From Flavobacterium sp. (GTDB lineage Bacteria; Bacteroidota; Bacteroidia; Flavobacteriales; Flavobacteriaceae), in contig JALRGZ010000167.1 of the NCBI GenBank assembly GCA_023253295.1, positions 1 to 13,663 of the forward strand: 13,663 nt of DNA, written 5' to 3'. Within the stretch, counting starts at the first letter, position 1, and each line of letters starts with the position of its first letter. The notes under the pieces are model-generated. The model worked only from the letters and a program-made list of their open reading frames with translations, was not told the DNA's origin and ran no database searches. Of the stretch, positions 1 through 6,872 are shown piece by piece. A program made the translations under genes and the position numbers.

Positions 1-2
1 AT

Positions 3-245
3 TCATTATATTTGAGATTTGAGGTTAAAGATGTTCCTGGTGTAATGTCTAAAATTACTGATAAACTAGCAAAATATAAAATTTCTATTAAAAGACTAAT
101 TCAGACACCAAATCATAAAACCAATAGAGCAACAATTGTTATGACCACTCATAAAACTACAGAACAAAACATACAACAATGCTTAAAGATTATTAACAAT
201 GATAAAACTATTTTAGAATTTCCTACATTAATTAGAATTTTTTAA
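3..245 (+). CDS. hom: Homoserine dehydrogenase, C-terminal ACT domain (5' truncated)
   Basis: The frame is open from the first bases of the window and ends at TAA 243-245, so only about the last 80 residues of the protein are present and no true start is visible. They read LRFEVKDVPGVMSKITDKL, followed by an ISIKRLIQTP segment and a closing PTLIRIF. This is the beta-alpha-beta pattern of an ACT domain, and the 'RF.V.D.PGV...I...L' opening is typical of the regulatory tail of homoserine dehydrogenase, the NAD(P)H-dependent enzyme that makes homoserine for threonine and methionine; there the ACT domain senses threonine. The very AT-rich, lysine- and isoleucine-rich coding matches SAR11-type alphaproteobacteria rather than the flavobacterial genes further right. 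Another ACT-bearing enzyme is possible but less likely. The next gene starts 3 bases after the stop, suggesting an operon. Confidence 0.75.
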   Translation, partial: SLYLRFEVKDVPGVMSKITDKLAKYKISIKRLIQTPNHKTNRATIVMTTHKTTEQNIQQCLKIINNDKTILEFPTLIRIF

Positions 246-248
246 TTA

Positions 249-762
249 ATGGAAGTTTTATTAAAATTATTTGAAGTTGTATTTCCAGTATTTTTTGTTG
301 TAGGTATTGGTTATTATTTAGGAAAAAAAAATCCAAAAATTGATACAGATTTTATAACAAATTTTGCTGCAAATATTGGGACACCAGGGTTAATATTTTT
401 CTCAATAACTTCAACAGGTGTAACATTTAAGTTATTTTCATCTTATTTTGTTTATGCTTTTATAGCTATTTTAGGTTTTTCATTAGTAGGTCTAATATTT
501 CTTCTAATCCTAAAAAAAGATTTAGTTACTGAATTACCACCATTTATTTTGCCAAATACAGGAAATATGGGGCTTCCAATTTGTTTATTTGCTTATGGTG
601 CAAAGGGATTTGGTGTTGCATCTGCTGTTGCTGCAATCATTATGCTACTTCACTTCACAGTAGGTGTTTTTTTAGCTAAAAAAAAATTTGATGCAAATTT
701 AATTTTTAAAACTCCTGCTTTTTATGCCATATTATTCTCAGTTGGTTTCTTATATTCCTTTA
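249..762 (+). CDS. AEC-family permease (auxin efflux carrier type), 3' truncated at a false join
   Basis: This is an inner-membrane secondary transporter of the AEC family (PF03547, Mem_trans type), whose members export or import small organic acids; the substrate cannot be told. The ATG at 249 follows the previous stop by 3 bases. Hydrophobic helices are visible at about residues 5-25, 35-60, 65-88, 95-115, 120-140 and 152-170. The family's central PNTGNMGLP motif (a conserved Asn/Pro/Gly segment crossing the membrane) is at about residues 101-109. Homologues run to about 300 residues, but family-like sequence stops near FLYSF, about residue 171. The frame stays open to 947, yet that tail is the antisense of phage genes and lacks the expected second half with its 'PLM..LG' helix. 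I therefore place the real end at the join near 745-763. Base and codon use match the upstream hom fragment. Confidence 0.75.
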
Positions 763-856
763 GATCATTAATTGAAGTATCTATTTCATCTTCATTAACA
801 ATAGCTTCAGCAATAAAATCGGCACTTATTCTATGCGTTATTTTATATTTTTTCAT
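722..856 (-). CDS. Small phage protein, N-terminal part (cut by the join)
   Basis: Reading the minus strand, an ATG at 856-854 overlaps by one base the TAA of the 199-residue tail-type gene (TAATG). It opens a 44-codon frame beginning MKKYKITHRISADFIAEAIV and ending at a stop at 724-722. The N-terminal ~35 residues look like a real soluble, charged protein (NEDEIDTSINDLKEYKK). The last several codons lie in DNA that reads better on the plus strand as the AEC permease, so the native C-terminus is probably missing. The start/stop overlap repeats the arrangement at 1455-1457, which supports it as the third gene of a translationally coupled phage tail cluster. I do not recognise its function. Confidence 0.55.
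   Translation of the reverse strand: MKKYKITHRISADFIAEAIVNEDEIDTSINDLKEYKKPTENNMA
743..763. other. Chimeric join 1: Pelagibacter-type DNA to phage DNA
   Basis: Up to about 745-763 the plus strand codes for a recognisable AEC permease. From about the same place the minus strand codes for a compact phage gene string with one-base start/stop overlaps. The permease loses its family pattern just after FLYSF, and the phage frame loses its protein-like composition just beyond KEYKK. No integrase, transposase, direct repeat or tRNA marks the boundary, so an assembly or amplification artefact is the simplest reading. Confidence 0.7.
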
Positions 857-1455
857 TAAAGAGATTCTTCTACATCAAATTCAAATTGATATAAAGCATT
901 ACCATCTTTATCTGCACCAACAACTCCAAATTCTTGAATATCGTTAGTTAGATGTACTGTAAATGGTACATTATCATAAGTTATATCTTCTGAAGTAATT
1001 GCTGTAGTTAAAGGTGGTTCAATTGTTAATGAACCCGTTGAAATATCTGATTGATCTGCAACGACCATATAAACTTTATCGTGGTTTGCGAATTTTATAA
1101 AATCTCCAGCTTTTAATGTGCCTGTTCCTGTACCACCTAAAGTAATTGATGTAGCACCAGCAGATGCAGTACCATTAGGTGTTCCACTAGCTGTACCTCT
1201 AGCATCTTCGACTTCTGGTGGGATAATTGTAAAATTTTCTTTGCCTGATCTTTGCTTAACAATAAATGCCATAAGTTCGCCATAAACATCACTTCTTTTT
1301 GCCGTAATTATTCTAGCTGTAAATCCCCATCTTTGGCCATCTATTTGTCTAGCAAGTTTCTTACCAGATACAGTTTTAGAGATAATAGTATTTTGAATTG
1401 ATTTAATTCCTAAAGATTCTAATTGAGCAGAAGATATTGGAAATGCACCGGCCAT
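856..1455 (-). CDS. Phage tail-type structural protein, 199 aa
   Basis: This is a complete gene on the minus strand with ATG at 1455-1453 and TAA at 858-856. Its start overlaps the stop of the upstream tape-measure gene by one base (TAATG), and its own stop overlaps the next start in the same way, so the three genes are translationally coupled. Residues 1-85 form one soluble region (QRWGFTARIITAKRSDVYGE and so on). Residues 86-114 are a Gly/Ser/Thr-rich linker. Residues 115-134 carry a KAGDFIKFANHDKVYMVVAD stretch that I associate with tail or virion proteins of siphoviruses, and the acidic C-terminus ends FDVEESL. Lying directly after a tape measure protein, it is probably a minor tail or distal-tail protein, although the exact role is inferred from position. 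It has no signal peptide or membrane segment. Coding strand and content are foreign to both flanks. Confidence 0.7.
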   Translation of the reverse strand: MAGAFPISSAQLESLGIKSIQNTIISKTVSGKKLARQIDGQRWGFTARIITAKRSDVYGELMAFIVKQRSGKENFTIIPPEVEDARGTASGTPNGTASAGATSITLGGTGTGTLKAGDFIKFANHDKVYMVVADQSDISTGSLTIEPPLTTAITSEDITYDNVPFTVHLTNDIQEFGVVGADKDGNALYQFEFDVEESL

Positions 1456-1619
1456 TAGATTATATTTGCACTCCCTCTTTCATTAACTGCATTATTAATT
1501 AATTGAGTTATAGTTCCTCTTGATCTAACTAATAATTCTTCAAAGCCAGATGCGTCTACTGTGTTGATATTAAAATTATTAATGCCTGTAATTGTAATGT
1601 TACCAGGTATTGCTGCTTA
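1455..1619 (-). CDS. Tail tape measure protein, C-terminal end (5' truncated)
   Basis: Upstream of the 199-residue gene on the minus strand, a frame ends at TAA 1457-1455 and reads NFNINTVDASGFEELLVRSR, then GTITQLINNAVNERGSANII. The pattern of an aspartate-containing strand, a 'F.ELL.RSRG' segment, a hydrophobic 'ITQLINNAV' helix and a terminal 'ERG' is the usual C-terminus of tape measure proteins in long-tailed phages. These proteins set tail length and span the tail lumen, and are normally many hundreds of residues long, so nearly all of the protein is absent. The frame stays open only to 1619, where an in-frame stop appears, and beyond about 1600 the DNA clearly belongs to the symporter on the other strand. 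The phage gene therefore breaks between about 1565 and 1610. Confidence 0.65.
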
Positions 1620-2355
1620 TGTTTTATATCAAGGAGGTCATTTACCACAATTAGTAGGGGGAAAAGACGGTGCTTACTCAGCAATGTTGACATTCTTACC
1701 TACAGGATTAAAAGGATTATCAGTGGCAGCATTAACAGCAGCTATTGTGGCTTCGTTAGCAGGTAAGGTAAACAGTATCTCTACTATCTATACATTAGAT
1801 GTTCATAAAAAATATATTCAAAAGAATGCAGGAGAGAGACAACAAGTAAATATTGGTAGATTAGCTGTATTTGCAGCAATGGTTTTGGCTGTAATGTTTA
1901 CATGGAATGATGTTTTAGGAATTGGAGGAGTAGGAGGATTTACTTATATCCAAAAATATACAGGATTCATTAGTCCTGGAGTATTTGCCATGTTCTTCTT
2001 AGGGATGTTCTGGAAGAGAACTACAGGAACAGCTGCTATTGTAGGAGTATTAGCTGGTTTCTTCTTGTCTGTTTTATTCAATGAGTATGCTCCAGCATTG
2101 TTTGGAAATGAAACTTTCTTGTATACGGCTTATCCAAACGGGAAAGGATTGTATGAAATTCCATTCCACATTTGTATGGGATTATCATTCTTGTTTACTA
2201 TGATTTTGATGGTGGGAGTGAGTTTTGCAGGGCCAAAAGTGAACCCTAAAGCATTTGAATTGGATACTGAAATGTTTAAAGTAAAACCACAAACAACAGT
2301 ATTAATCATCATTACTTTATTAATTATCGCAGCTTTATACGTGAAGTTCTGGTAA
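1561..2355 (+). CDS. Sodium/sugar-type symporter (SSS family), C-terminal half
   Basis: This is the C-terminal part of an inner-membrane sodium:solute symporter (SSSF, PF00474), probably of the sodium/glucose cotransporter subgroup common in Bacteroidota. Seen in order: helix KLLMPVIVMLPGIAAYVLY; the conserved GLSVAALTAAIVASLAGKVN segment with STIYTLDVHKK after it, which is the family's second signature region; then helices near FAAMVLAVMFTW, FISPGVFAMFFLGMFWKR, AAIVGVLAGFFLSVLF, HICMGLSFLFTMILMVGVSF and VLIIITLLIIAALYV, with a short basic tail. About 264 residues are present against 530-560 for the family, so the N-terminal half is missing. The GTG at 1561 is not a genuine start, because authentic sequence begins at about 1570 or slightly later at the join. 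A terminator follows 24 bases after the stop. Its place beside a PUL suggests uptake of released sugars, which is inference. Confidence 0.8.
   Translation: MLILKLLMPVIVMLPGIAAYVLYQGGHLPQLVGGKDGAYSAMLTFLPTGLKGLSVAALTAAIVASLAGKVNSISTIYTLDVHKKYIQKNAGERQQVNIGRLAVFAAMVLAVMFTWNDVLGIGGVGGFTYIQKYTGFISPGVFAMFFLGMFWKRTTGTAAIVGVLAGFFLSVLFNEYAPALFGNETFLYTAYPNGKGLYEIPFHICMGLSFLFTMILMVGVSFAGPKVNPKAFELDTEMFKVKPQTTVLIIITLLIIAALYVKFW
1565..1610. other. Chimeric join 2: phage DNA to flavobacterial DNA
   Basis: This segment is plausibly coding on both strands at once: tape-measure C-terminus on the minus strand (residues around GNITITGINNFNINTV) and symporter on the plus strand (KLLMPVIVMLPGIAAY). To the left only the phage reading makes sense, and to the right only the symporter. 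A short AT-rich stretch close enough to both sources to be shared is the classic footprint of a k-mer misjoin or a microhomology-driven amplification chimera. Confidence 0.7.
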
Positions 2356-2378
2356 GAGAAAAGAATAGTTTTAAATGT

Positions 2379-2420
2379 AAAAATGTGGAGTTGAATTCGT
2401 TTGACTTCACATTTTTTTTT
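2379..2420 (+). terminator. Rho-independent terminator after the symporter
   Basis: The left arm at 2379-2391 (AAAAATGTGGAGT) pairs with the right arm at 2404-2416 (ACTTCACATTTTT) over 13 base pairs with one G-U, and the stem can extend by weaker pairs into a loop of about 6-12 nt. An uninterrupted T run at 2412-2420 follows. It lies 24 bases beyond the symporter stop and separates that gene from the HTCS. The A run on the left arm would also let it act weakly in reverse. Confidence 0.85.
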
Positions 2421-2490
2421 CTTGTAGAATTTGTATATTATTGAAAAGTGAATTTTTAAAATTCATGCTGTTTTTCTAAATAGTAAATCT

Positions 2491-2498
2491 TAATTTTG
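2491..2498 (+). promoter_or_regulatory. Candidate Bacteroidota -7 element (TAATTTTG) for the HTCS gene
   Basis: TAATTTTG is an exact match to TAnnTTTG, the -7 consensus of Bacteroidota housekeeping promoters. It lies 31 bases before the HTCS start codon and after the symporter terminator, so transcription would begin near 2505 with a short leader of about 25 nt. No good -33 TTTG is present at the expected spacing (only GCTG-TTTTT around 2467-2475), which suggests weak, basal expression, as expected for a sensor-regulator. Confidence 0.4.
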
Positions 2499-2529
2499 GC
2501 ATTTTAATAGATACTTTAAATTTAATATT

Positions 2530-5500
2530 TTGAAATTTTTAGTTTTAATAGCTAGCATATTTTTTTCTTATTTCGAATGTTTTTCGCAAGATTATTCGGT
2601 ACGGTTTCTTGATATTTCAGAGGGATTGTCAAATAATTCAATAACGACAATTTATCAGGATAAAGAGGGGTATATGTGGTTTGGAACTTATGATGGTTTG
2701 AATAGATATGATGGATATACATTTAAGGTTTTTAGGAATGAAATTAATAATCAAAATTCGTTATCGAATAATACGATTTATAGTTTAGAAGGAGATGATA
2801 ATAAACATATTTGGATAGGAGGAAATAAAGGCGCTAGTATTTACGATAAAACAAAAGCTTTGTTCTCTACAGTTAGGTTTAAAGAGACCGAAAATAGTAA
2901 AGAAGTGGTTTTGAAAGATGTAGTGCATCAAATAAAGACGGTTTCAAATGAATTGGTTTTATTGGCTACACAAAATTCAGGTTTAATTACTTTTGAAAAG
3001 GGTTCTTTTGTTGGAAATAAAGTTTCAATTTCGCACTCAAAAAAAATAATTAATTACGATGCTTTAGCAATTCAAAAAGATATAAAAGGAATTGCAGCTT
3101 GGGTATATGTTAGAAATTTAGGAATTTGTAAATATCATTTTAAGTCTAAAAAAATGAGCTTAGTTGCTCCATTGTTAATAGAGTTAAAATGTATTGAAAG
3201 TGATAAAGATGGTAATCTTTGGATAGGTACTGATGAAGGCTTATTTCTTTTTGATGTATCAACTTTAAAAATTTCTACGAATTATTTTTCAAATAAATGT
3301 ATTGTTACAAATATTCACCGTGACAAAAAAAATAATCTTTGGATAGCAACCGACGGTTGTGGTGTTTATACTTTAGATAGGCAAATAAAACAGCCAATAC
3401 CTTATCGAAAGGAAAAAAAATCACAACAAATTGTAAAAAGTAATGCTGTTTGGAGTATTTATGAGGATAATTTAGGGAATATGTGGTTTGGGACACTTCG
3501 CGCAGGGCTTAGTATGTTAAGTGTTACTCCTAAAAAATTTAAAACCATAAAATATTTTTCTGGAGATAGTAATCTTGCTCAAAACTTTATTTTGTCCAGC
3601 TGTGAAGACAATAACCAAAATTTATGGATAGGAACAGACGGTGCTGGATTACGTTATTGGAATAGAAAAAATGACACTTATACTATTTATAATGCCAATT
3701 CTAATTCTTTAAATAGTATCACAAGTAATTTTATTACTAATGTAATCTGTGATAGTAATAATGAGGTGTGGTTGTCAACTTGGGCAGGTGGTGTAAATCG
3801 AATTAATCCTAAGACCAATACGATTAGTCGTTATTCTTGTTATAATCCATATACCAAACAAATAGAAAAGAATATTTGGTTAGTTTTTGAAGATTCTAAA
3901 AAGAATCTTTGGGCAAGTGCTACAAATGAAGGTTGTTTGTATCTATTTAACCGAGTAAAGAATTCATTTCAAATTTTTGATAAAAGAATTACCAATTTAC
4001 AATGTTTGACGGAAACTAGTAACGGTAAACTTTGGGGAGGAAATTACACGTCTATTGTTTGGATTGATAAAGACCAAAAAAAGTTTGGAAATATTAATAT
4101 CGGTTATCCTGTTAGATGTATTCTTGAAGATAGAAATAAACAACTTTGGGTAGCTACTCAAGAAGGAGGATTGTTATTATTTGATAGAAAGAATAATAGT
4201 TATAAACGATATACCATTAGCGATGGATTGTCTTCTAATACTATTTTGAGAATTCTGGAAGATAAAAAAGGTAATCTATGGATGAGTACTTATAATGGTG
4301 TAAGCAGGTTAGATGTTAATCGAAAAAAATTCCGAAATTTTTCAACCAGTGACGGTTTGCAAAGCAACCAATTCAGTTTTAATGCTGCTTTGAAATTGTC
4401 GTCCGGAGAATTTTTATTTGGAGGAATCAATGGTTTCAATTTGTTTTATCCTGAAAAAATAAAAGATATTGTTTCAAATGTTAGCATACTTCTTTCTGAT
4501 TTAAATGTAAATAATGAGCCTATTGAGGAGAAACCGGAATTAATTTCGGAATGGTCTGAAAAACATCAGATTAAAGAAATAAGATTGCCTTATGATCAAA
4601 CTACGTTGTCTATCGGATTTGTTGCTTTGGATTATTCGAATTCAGATAAAATTAATTACGCTTATTTTTTAGAAGGATGGGATGATCAATGGAGTAATGT
4701 TGGGCAAATAAGAAAAGCTAATTATCCTCACCTTTCTGAAGGAACTTATTTGTTTAAAGTTAAAACCTCAGATTTTCAGGATGATTTAAGTAAGGTTGAA
4801 ACGCTCGTTCGAATTGTGGTTTTACCACCTTGGTACAGGAGCTGGTGGGCTTATTTGTTATATTTGGTCTTGGGAGTAGCTGTTATATATAATTATATTC
4901 GATACAATAATTACAAAGAGCGTTTAAAGTATAAAGTTAAGATAGCCGAATTTGAAAGGCAAAAAGAAAAGGAGATTGCTGAAAAGCAATCCTCAATGTT
5001 TACTTATATTTCTCATGAATTTAGGACCCCATTATCTCTTATTATTAATCCTTTAAAGAAGGTTATTAAAAAGGAGGAACTTCATAATGATTCATCCAAA
5101 GGAGATTTGCAAACTGCTTTTAGAAATGCAAGAAGATTGTTGAGTCTGGTAGATCAATTGTTACTTTTTCGAAAGGCTGAGAATGATGCTGATGCATTGA
5201 AACTTTCAGAAATAAACATGAATAATTTATGTCAGGAAGTGTATTTGTGCTTTGTAAATCAAGCTAAGGAAAAGAATATGGAATATACAATTCAAGTGCC
5301 TGATGAAGAAATTGTAATTATTGGGGACTATGAAAAGATTGAAATATCGATGTTTAATTTGGTTTCCAATGCTTTTAAATATACTCCTATAAAAGGTGAA
5401 ATTGGAATTGTTTTAACAGAAAACGATAAAGAAATATATGTGTCTATTTCAGACACAGGTTCAGGAATTGCTTCAAAAAACATTGAATTTATTTTTGAAA

Positions 5501-6594
5501 AATTCAAACAGTTGGATTCAAAAGTATCCGTAAGTACTGGATTTGGAATAGGACTTTATATCGTAAAATATTTTGTTGATAAACATCAGGGAACTGTTTC
5601 TTGTGAAAGTGAATTGGGTAAGGGAAGTATTTTTACTTTGAAGTTTTTAAAAGGACAAGCGCATTTTGGCAACTTGCCAATTAATACAATTGCTCCTAAA
5701 ATGAGTGAATTAGTAGAAGAGCTTTTAGTAGATGATTTTGATACAGTTGAGGAAGAAAAAACGGAAGAGATTGAAAAGAATTTAAAAGTCGATATGCTTA
5801 CCGAGAAAAAATCGATTTTAATTATTGATGACAATACGGAGATTCGAAATTATTTAATTCAGTTGTTTTCAGAAACTCATTTGGTGTATAGTGCAGTAAA
5901 TGGAGAAGAAGGTTTAAAATATACTAAAAAGTATATGCCGGATATTGTGATTTCAGATATTACAATGGAAGTAATGGATGGGTTGGAGTTATGCAAAAGA
6001 ATTAAGGAAGACGAACATTTGTCGCATATTCCTGTAATATTATTGACTGCTTCGAATAATCCGGAAACCCATTTACAAGGAATAACCGATGGAGCAGATG
6101 ATTATATTACTAAGCCTTTTGATGATGATTTGTTAGTAGCCAGGGTAAATACATTATTAAAGAATAGAAGAAATCTAAGAAAATATTTTTTAGATAGTAT
6201 TACATTGCGTGAAAACGATCAAAAAGTACCAGCGGAATATCAGGAGTTTTTGAAAAAATGTATTGAAATTGTTGAAACCAATATTGGGAATCGTGATTTT
6301 ACAATAAAAACTTTCGCAGCTGAAATAGGAATGAGCCATCGAAGTTTGTATGCTAAAATTAAAATTATTTCGGGAGAAACATTAAATTCATTTATTCGTT
6401 CCATTCGATTAAGAAGAGCAGCCATGCTTTTGTTGACTGAAAATATAAATATTGCCCAGGCAAGTGCAGAGGTAGGTTTTGAAGATCAAAAGTATTTCAG
6501 GCAACAATTTGTTAAGCTTTTTGGTATGACTCCATCTCTTTATATTAAAAAATACAAAGATTCATTTAATAAAGATCTGAATGTTGTTAAATAG
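2530..6594 (+). CDS. Hybrid two-component system (HTCS) sensor-regulator of a PUL
   Basis: One 1354-residue protein carries a whole two-component pathway. An N-terminal signal peptide (about 1-20, ending CFSQ) precedes a periplasmic sensor of at least twelve Reg_prop repeats of the 'D..GNLWIGT..GL' type (for example DKDGNLWIGTDEGLFLFD), about residues 25-680, forming two beta-propellers. A Y_Y_Y domain (about 700-766) and a membrane helix (about 773-793, starting WWAYLLYLVLG) follow. The histidine kinase has its H-box SHEFRTPL with acceptor His829, N-box NLVSNAF at 943-949, DTGSGIA at 975-981 and GFGIGL at 1004-1009. The receiver domain has DD at 1100-1101, acceptor Asp1143 in ISDITMEVMDG and Lys1195 in TKPF. 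An AraC-type HTH (about 1258-1345) binds DNA. All key residues are intact and the length is normal. The start is TTG: the signal peptide begins exactly there, an in-frame stop lies at 2491-2493, and no ATG lies between. It most likely activates the adjacent 7107-13578 operon. Confidence 0.95.
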   Translation: MKFLVLIASIFFSYFECFSQDYSVRFLDISEGLSNNSITTIYQDKEGYMWFGTYDGLNRYDGYTFKVFRNEINNQNSLSNNTIYSLEGDDNKHIWIGGNKGASIYDKTKALFSTVRFKETENSKEVVLKDVVHQIKTVSNELVLLATQNSGLITFEKGSFVGNKVSISHSKKIINYDALAIQKDIKGIAAWVYVRNLGICKYHFKSKKMSLVAPLLIELKCIESDKDGNLWIGTDEGLFLFDVSTLKISTNYFSNKCIVTNIHRDKKNNLWIATDGCGVYTLDRQIKQPIPYRKEKKSQQIVKSNAVWSIYEDNLGNMWFGTLRAGLSMLSVTPKKFKTIKYFSGDSNLAQNFILSSCEDNNQNLWIGTDGAGLRYWNRKNDTYTIYNANSNSLNSITSNFITNVICDSNNEVWLSTWAGGVNRINPKTNTISRYSCYNPYTKQIEKNIWLVFEDSKKNLWASATNEGCLYLFNRVKNSFQIFDKRITNLQCLTETSNGKLWGGNYTSIVWIDKDQKKFGNINIGYPVRCILEDRNKQLWVATQEGGLLLFDRKNNSYKRYTISDGLSSNTILRILEDKKGNLWMSTYNGVSRLDVNRKKFRNFSTSDGLQSNQFSFNAALKLSSGEFLFGGINGFNLFYPEKIKDIVSNVSILLSDLNVNNEPIEEKPELISEWSEKHQIKEIRLPYDQTTLSIGFVALDYSNSDKINYAYFLEGWDDQWSNVGQIRKANYPHLSEGTYLFKVKTSDFQDDLSKVETLVRIVVLPPWYRSWWAYLLYLVLGVAVIYNYIRYNNYKERLKYKVKIAEFERQKEKEIAEKQSSMFTYISHEFRTPLSLIINPLKKVIKKEELHNDSSKGDLQTAFRNARRLLSLVDQLLLFRKAENDADALKLSEINMNNLCQEVYLCFVNQAKEKNMEYTIQVPDEEIVIIGDYEKIEISMFNLVSNAFKYTPIKGEIGIVLTENDKEIYVSISDTGSGIASKNIEFIFEKFKQLDSKVSVSTGFGIGLYIVKYFVDKHQGTVSCESELGKGSIFTLKFLKGQAHFGNLPINTIAPKMSELVEELLVDDFDTVEEEKTEEIEKNLKVDMLTEKKSILIIDDNTEIRNYLIQLFSETHLVYSAVNGEEGLKYTKKYMPDIVISDITMEVMDGLELCKRIKEDEHLSHIPVILLTASNNPETHLQGITDGADDYITKPFDDDLLVARVNTLLKNRRNLRKYFLDSITLRENDQKVPAEYQEFLKKCIEIVETNIGNRDFTIKTFAAEIGMSHRSLYAKIKIISGETLNSFIRSIRLRRAAMLLLTENINIAQASAEVGFEDQKYFRQQFVKLFGMTPSLYIKKYKDSFNKDLNVVK

Positions 6595-6670
6595 TTTTTC
6601 TTAAAAAAGAAAGAATTTATTTCAGGTAGAAGTTCTTTTTTTGATTTTATAACTACTATTGAGAAAGTAC

Positions 6671-6709
6671 AATCCTAAGCCTCTTAGAAAAGGTTTAGGA
6701 TTTTTGTTT
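6671..6709 (+). terminator. Rho-independent terminator after the HTCS gene
   Basis: The arms AATCCTAAGCC (6671-6681) and GGTTTAGGATT (6692-6702) pair over 11 bp with a single G-U, closing a 10-nt loop (6682-6691), and TTTGTTT follows at 6703-6709. It lies 76 bases beyond the HTCS stop and separates the regulator from the operon it is inferred to control. A weaker A/T-only pairing (6603-6611 with 6633-6641) sits just upstream. Confidence 0.88.
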
Positions 6710-6790
6710 ATTATGAAAAAAAGGTATGGTATATTTTTGTATTAATTAAATATCGACGTGTTTTTTTGTTAAATAATCTTTTTTGACGAT

Positions 6791-6845
6791 TTTATCCTTG
6801 TTTTTTGCGATTTCCCCCTGTTTTTTATTCCAATTTACCCCCTTT
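6791..6845. promoter_or_regulatory. C-run/T-run direct repeats, candidate HTCS operator
   Basis: Two 16-mers at 6791-6806 (TTTATCCTTGTTTTTT) and 6811-6826 (TTTCCCCCTGTTTTTT) match at 13 of 16 positions with a period of exactly 20 bp. A third related block, TTTACCCCCTTT at 6834-6845, follows with its C-run 24 bp after that of the second. C-runs are conspicuous in this very AT-rich region. Spacing near two helical turns is what an AraC-type dimer needs to bind direct repeats on one DNA face. The block lies between the HTCS terminator and the PUL operon, just upstream of the only TTTG-containing promoter-like site. Binding by the neighbouring HTCS is inferred. Confidence 0.5.
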
Positions 6846-6864
6846 AAAAAGTGTCATTTAGTTA

Positions 6865-6872
6865 TTTCTTTG
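6865..6872 (+). promoter_or_regulatory. Candidate promoter -7 element of the PUL operon
   Basis: TTTCTTTG matches TAnnTTTG except for the second base and contains the only TTTG on the plus strand between the operator-like repeats and the first operon gene. There is no -33 TTTG; the third C-run repeat occupies about that place instead, as expected of an activator-dependent promoter. Transcription would start near 6879, leaving a leader of roughly 230 nt. A better consensus match (TATTTTTG, 6732-6739) lies upstream of the repeats and is less well placed for activation by the HTCS. Confidence 0.3.

Noticed and set aside
763..947. C-terminal extension of the AEC permease frame
   Set aside because: It is the antisense of two overlapping phage genes, lacks the family's helices and begins at the inferred join, so it is not real coding sequence.
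1561..1563. GTG at 1561 as the natural start of the symporter
   Set aside because: The protein would begin in mid-family with half its helices missing, and the codon lies in the phage tape-measure sequence at the join.
750..1600. Prophage or recent phage integration between two bacterial segments
   Set aside because: Only about 0.85 kb of an internal tail cluster is present, the flanks come from different bacterial phyla, and there is no integrase or att-like repeat. An assembly or amplification chimera explains it better.
2130..2312. Minus-strand frame opposite the symporter C-terminus
   Set aside because: Antisense of conserved membrane helices, with no supporting features.
3305..3496. 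Minus-strand frame inside the HTCS propeller region, as also at 5586-5834 and 6240-6425
   Set aside because: These lie wholly within a complete HTCS with intact domains and show no protein-like pattern of their own.
6732..6739. TATTTTTG, an exact TAnnTTTG match, as the PUL operon promoter
   Set aside because: It lies upstream of the repeat cluster, 25 bp from the nearest TTTG and close behind the HTCS terminator. AT-rich DNA gives such matches by chance, so it is kept only as an alternative.
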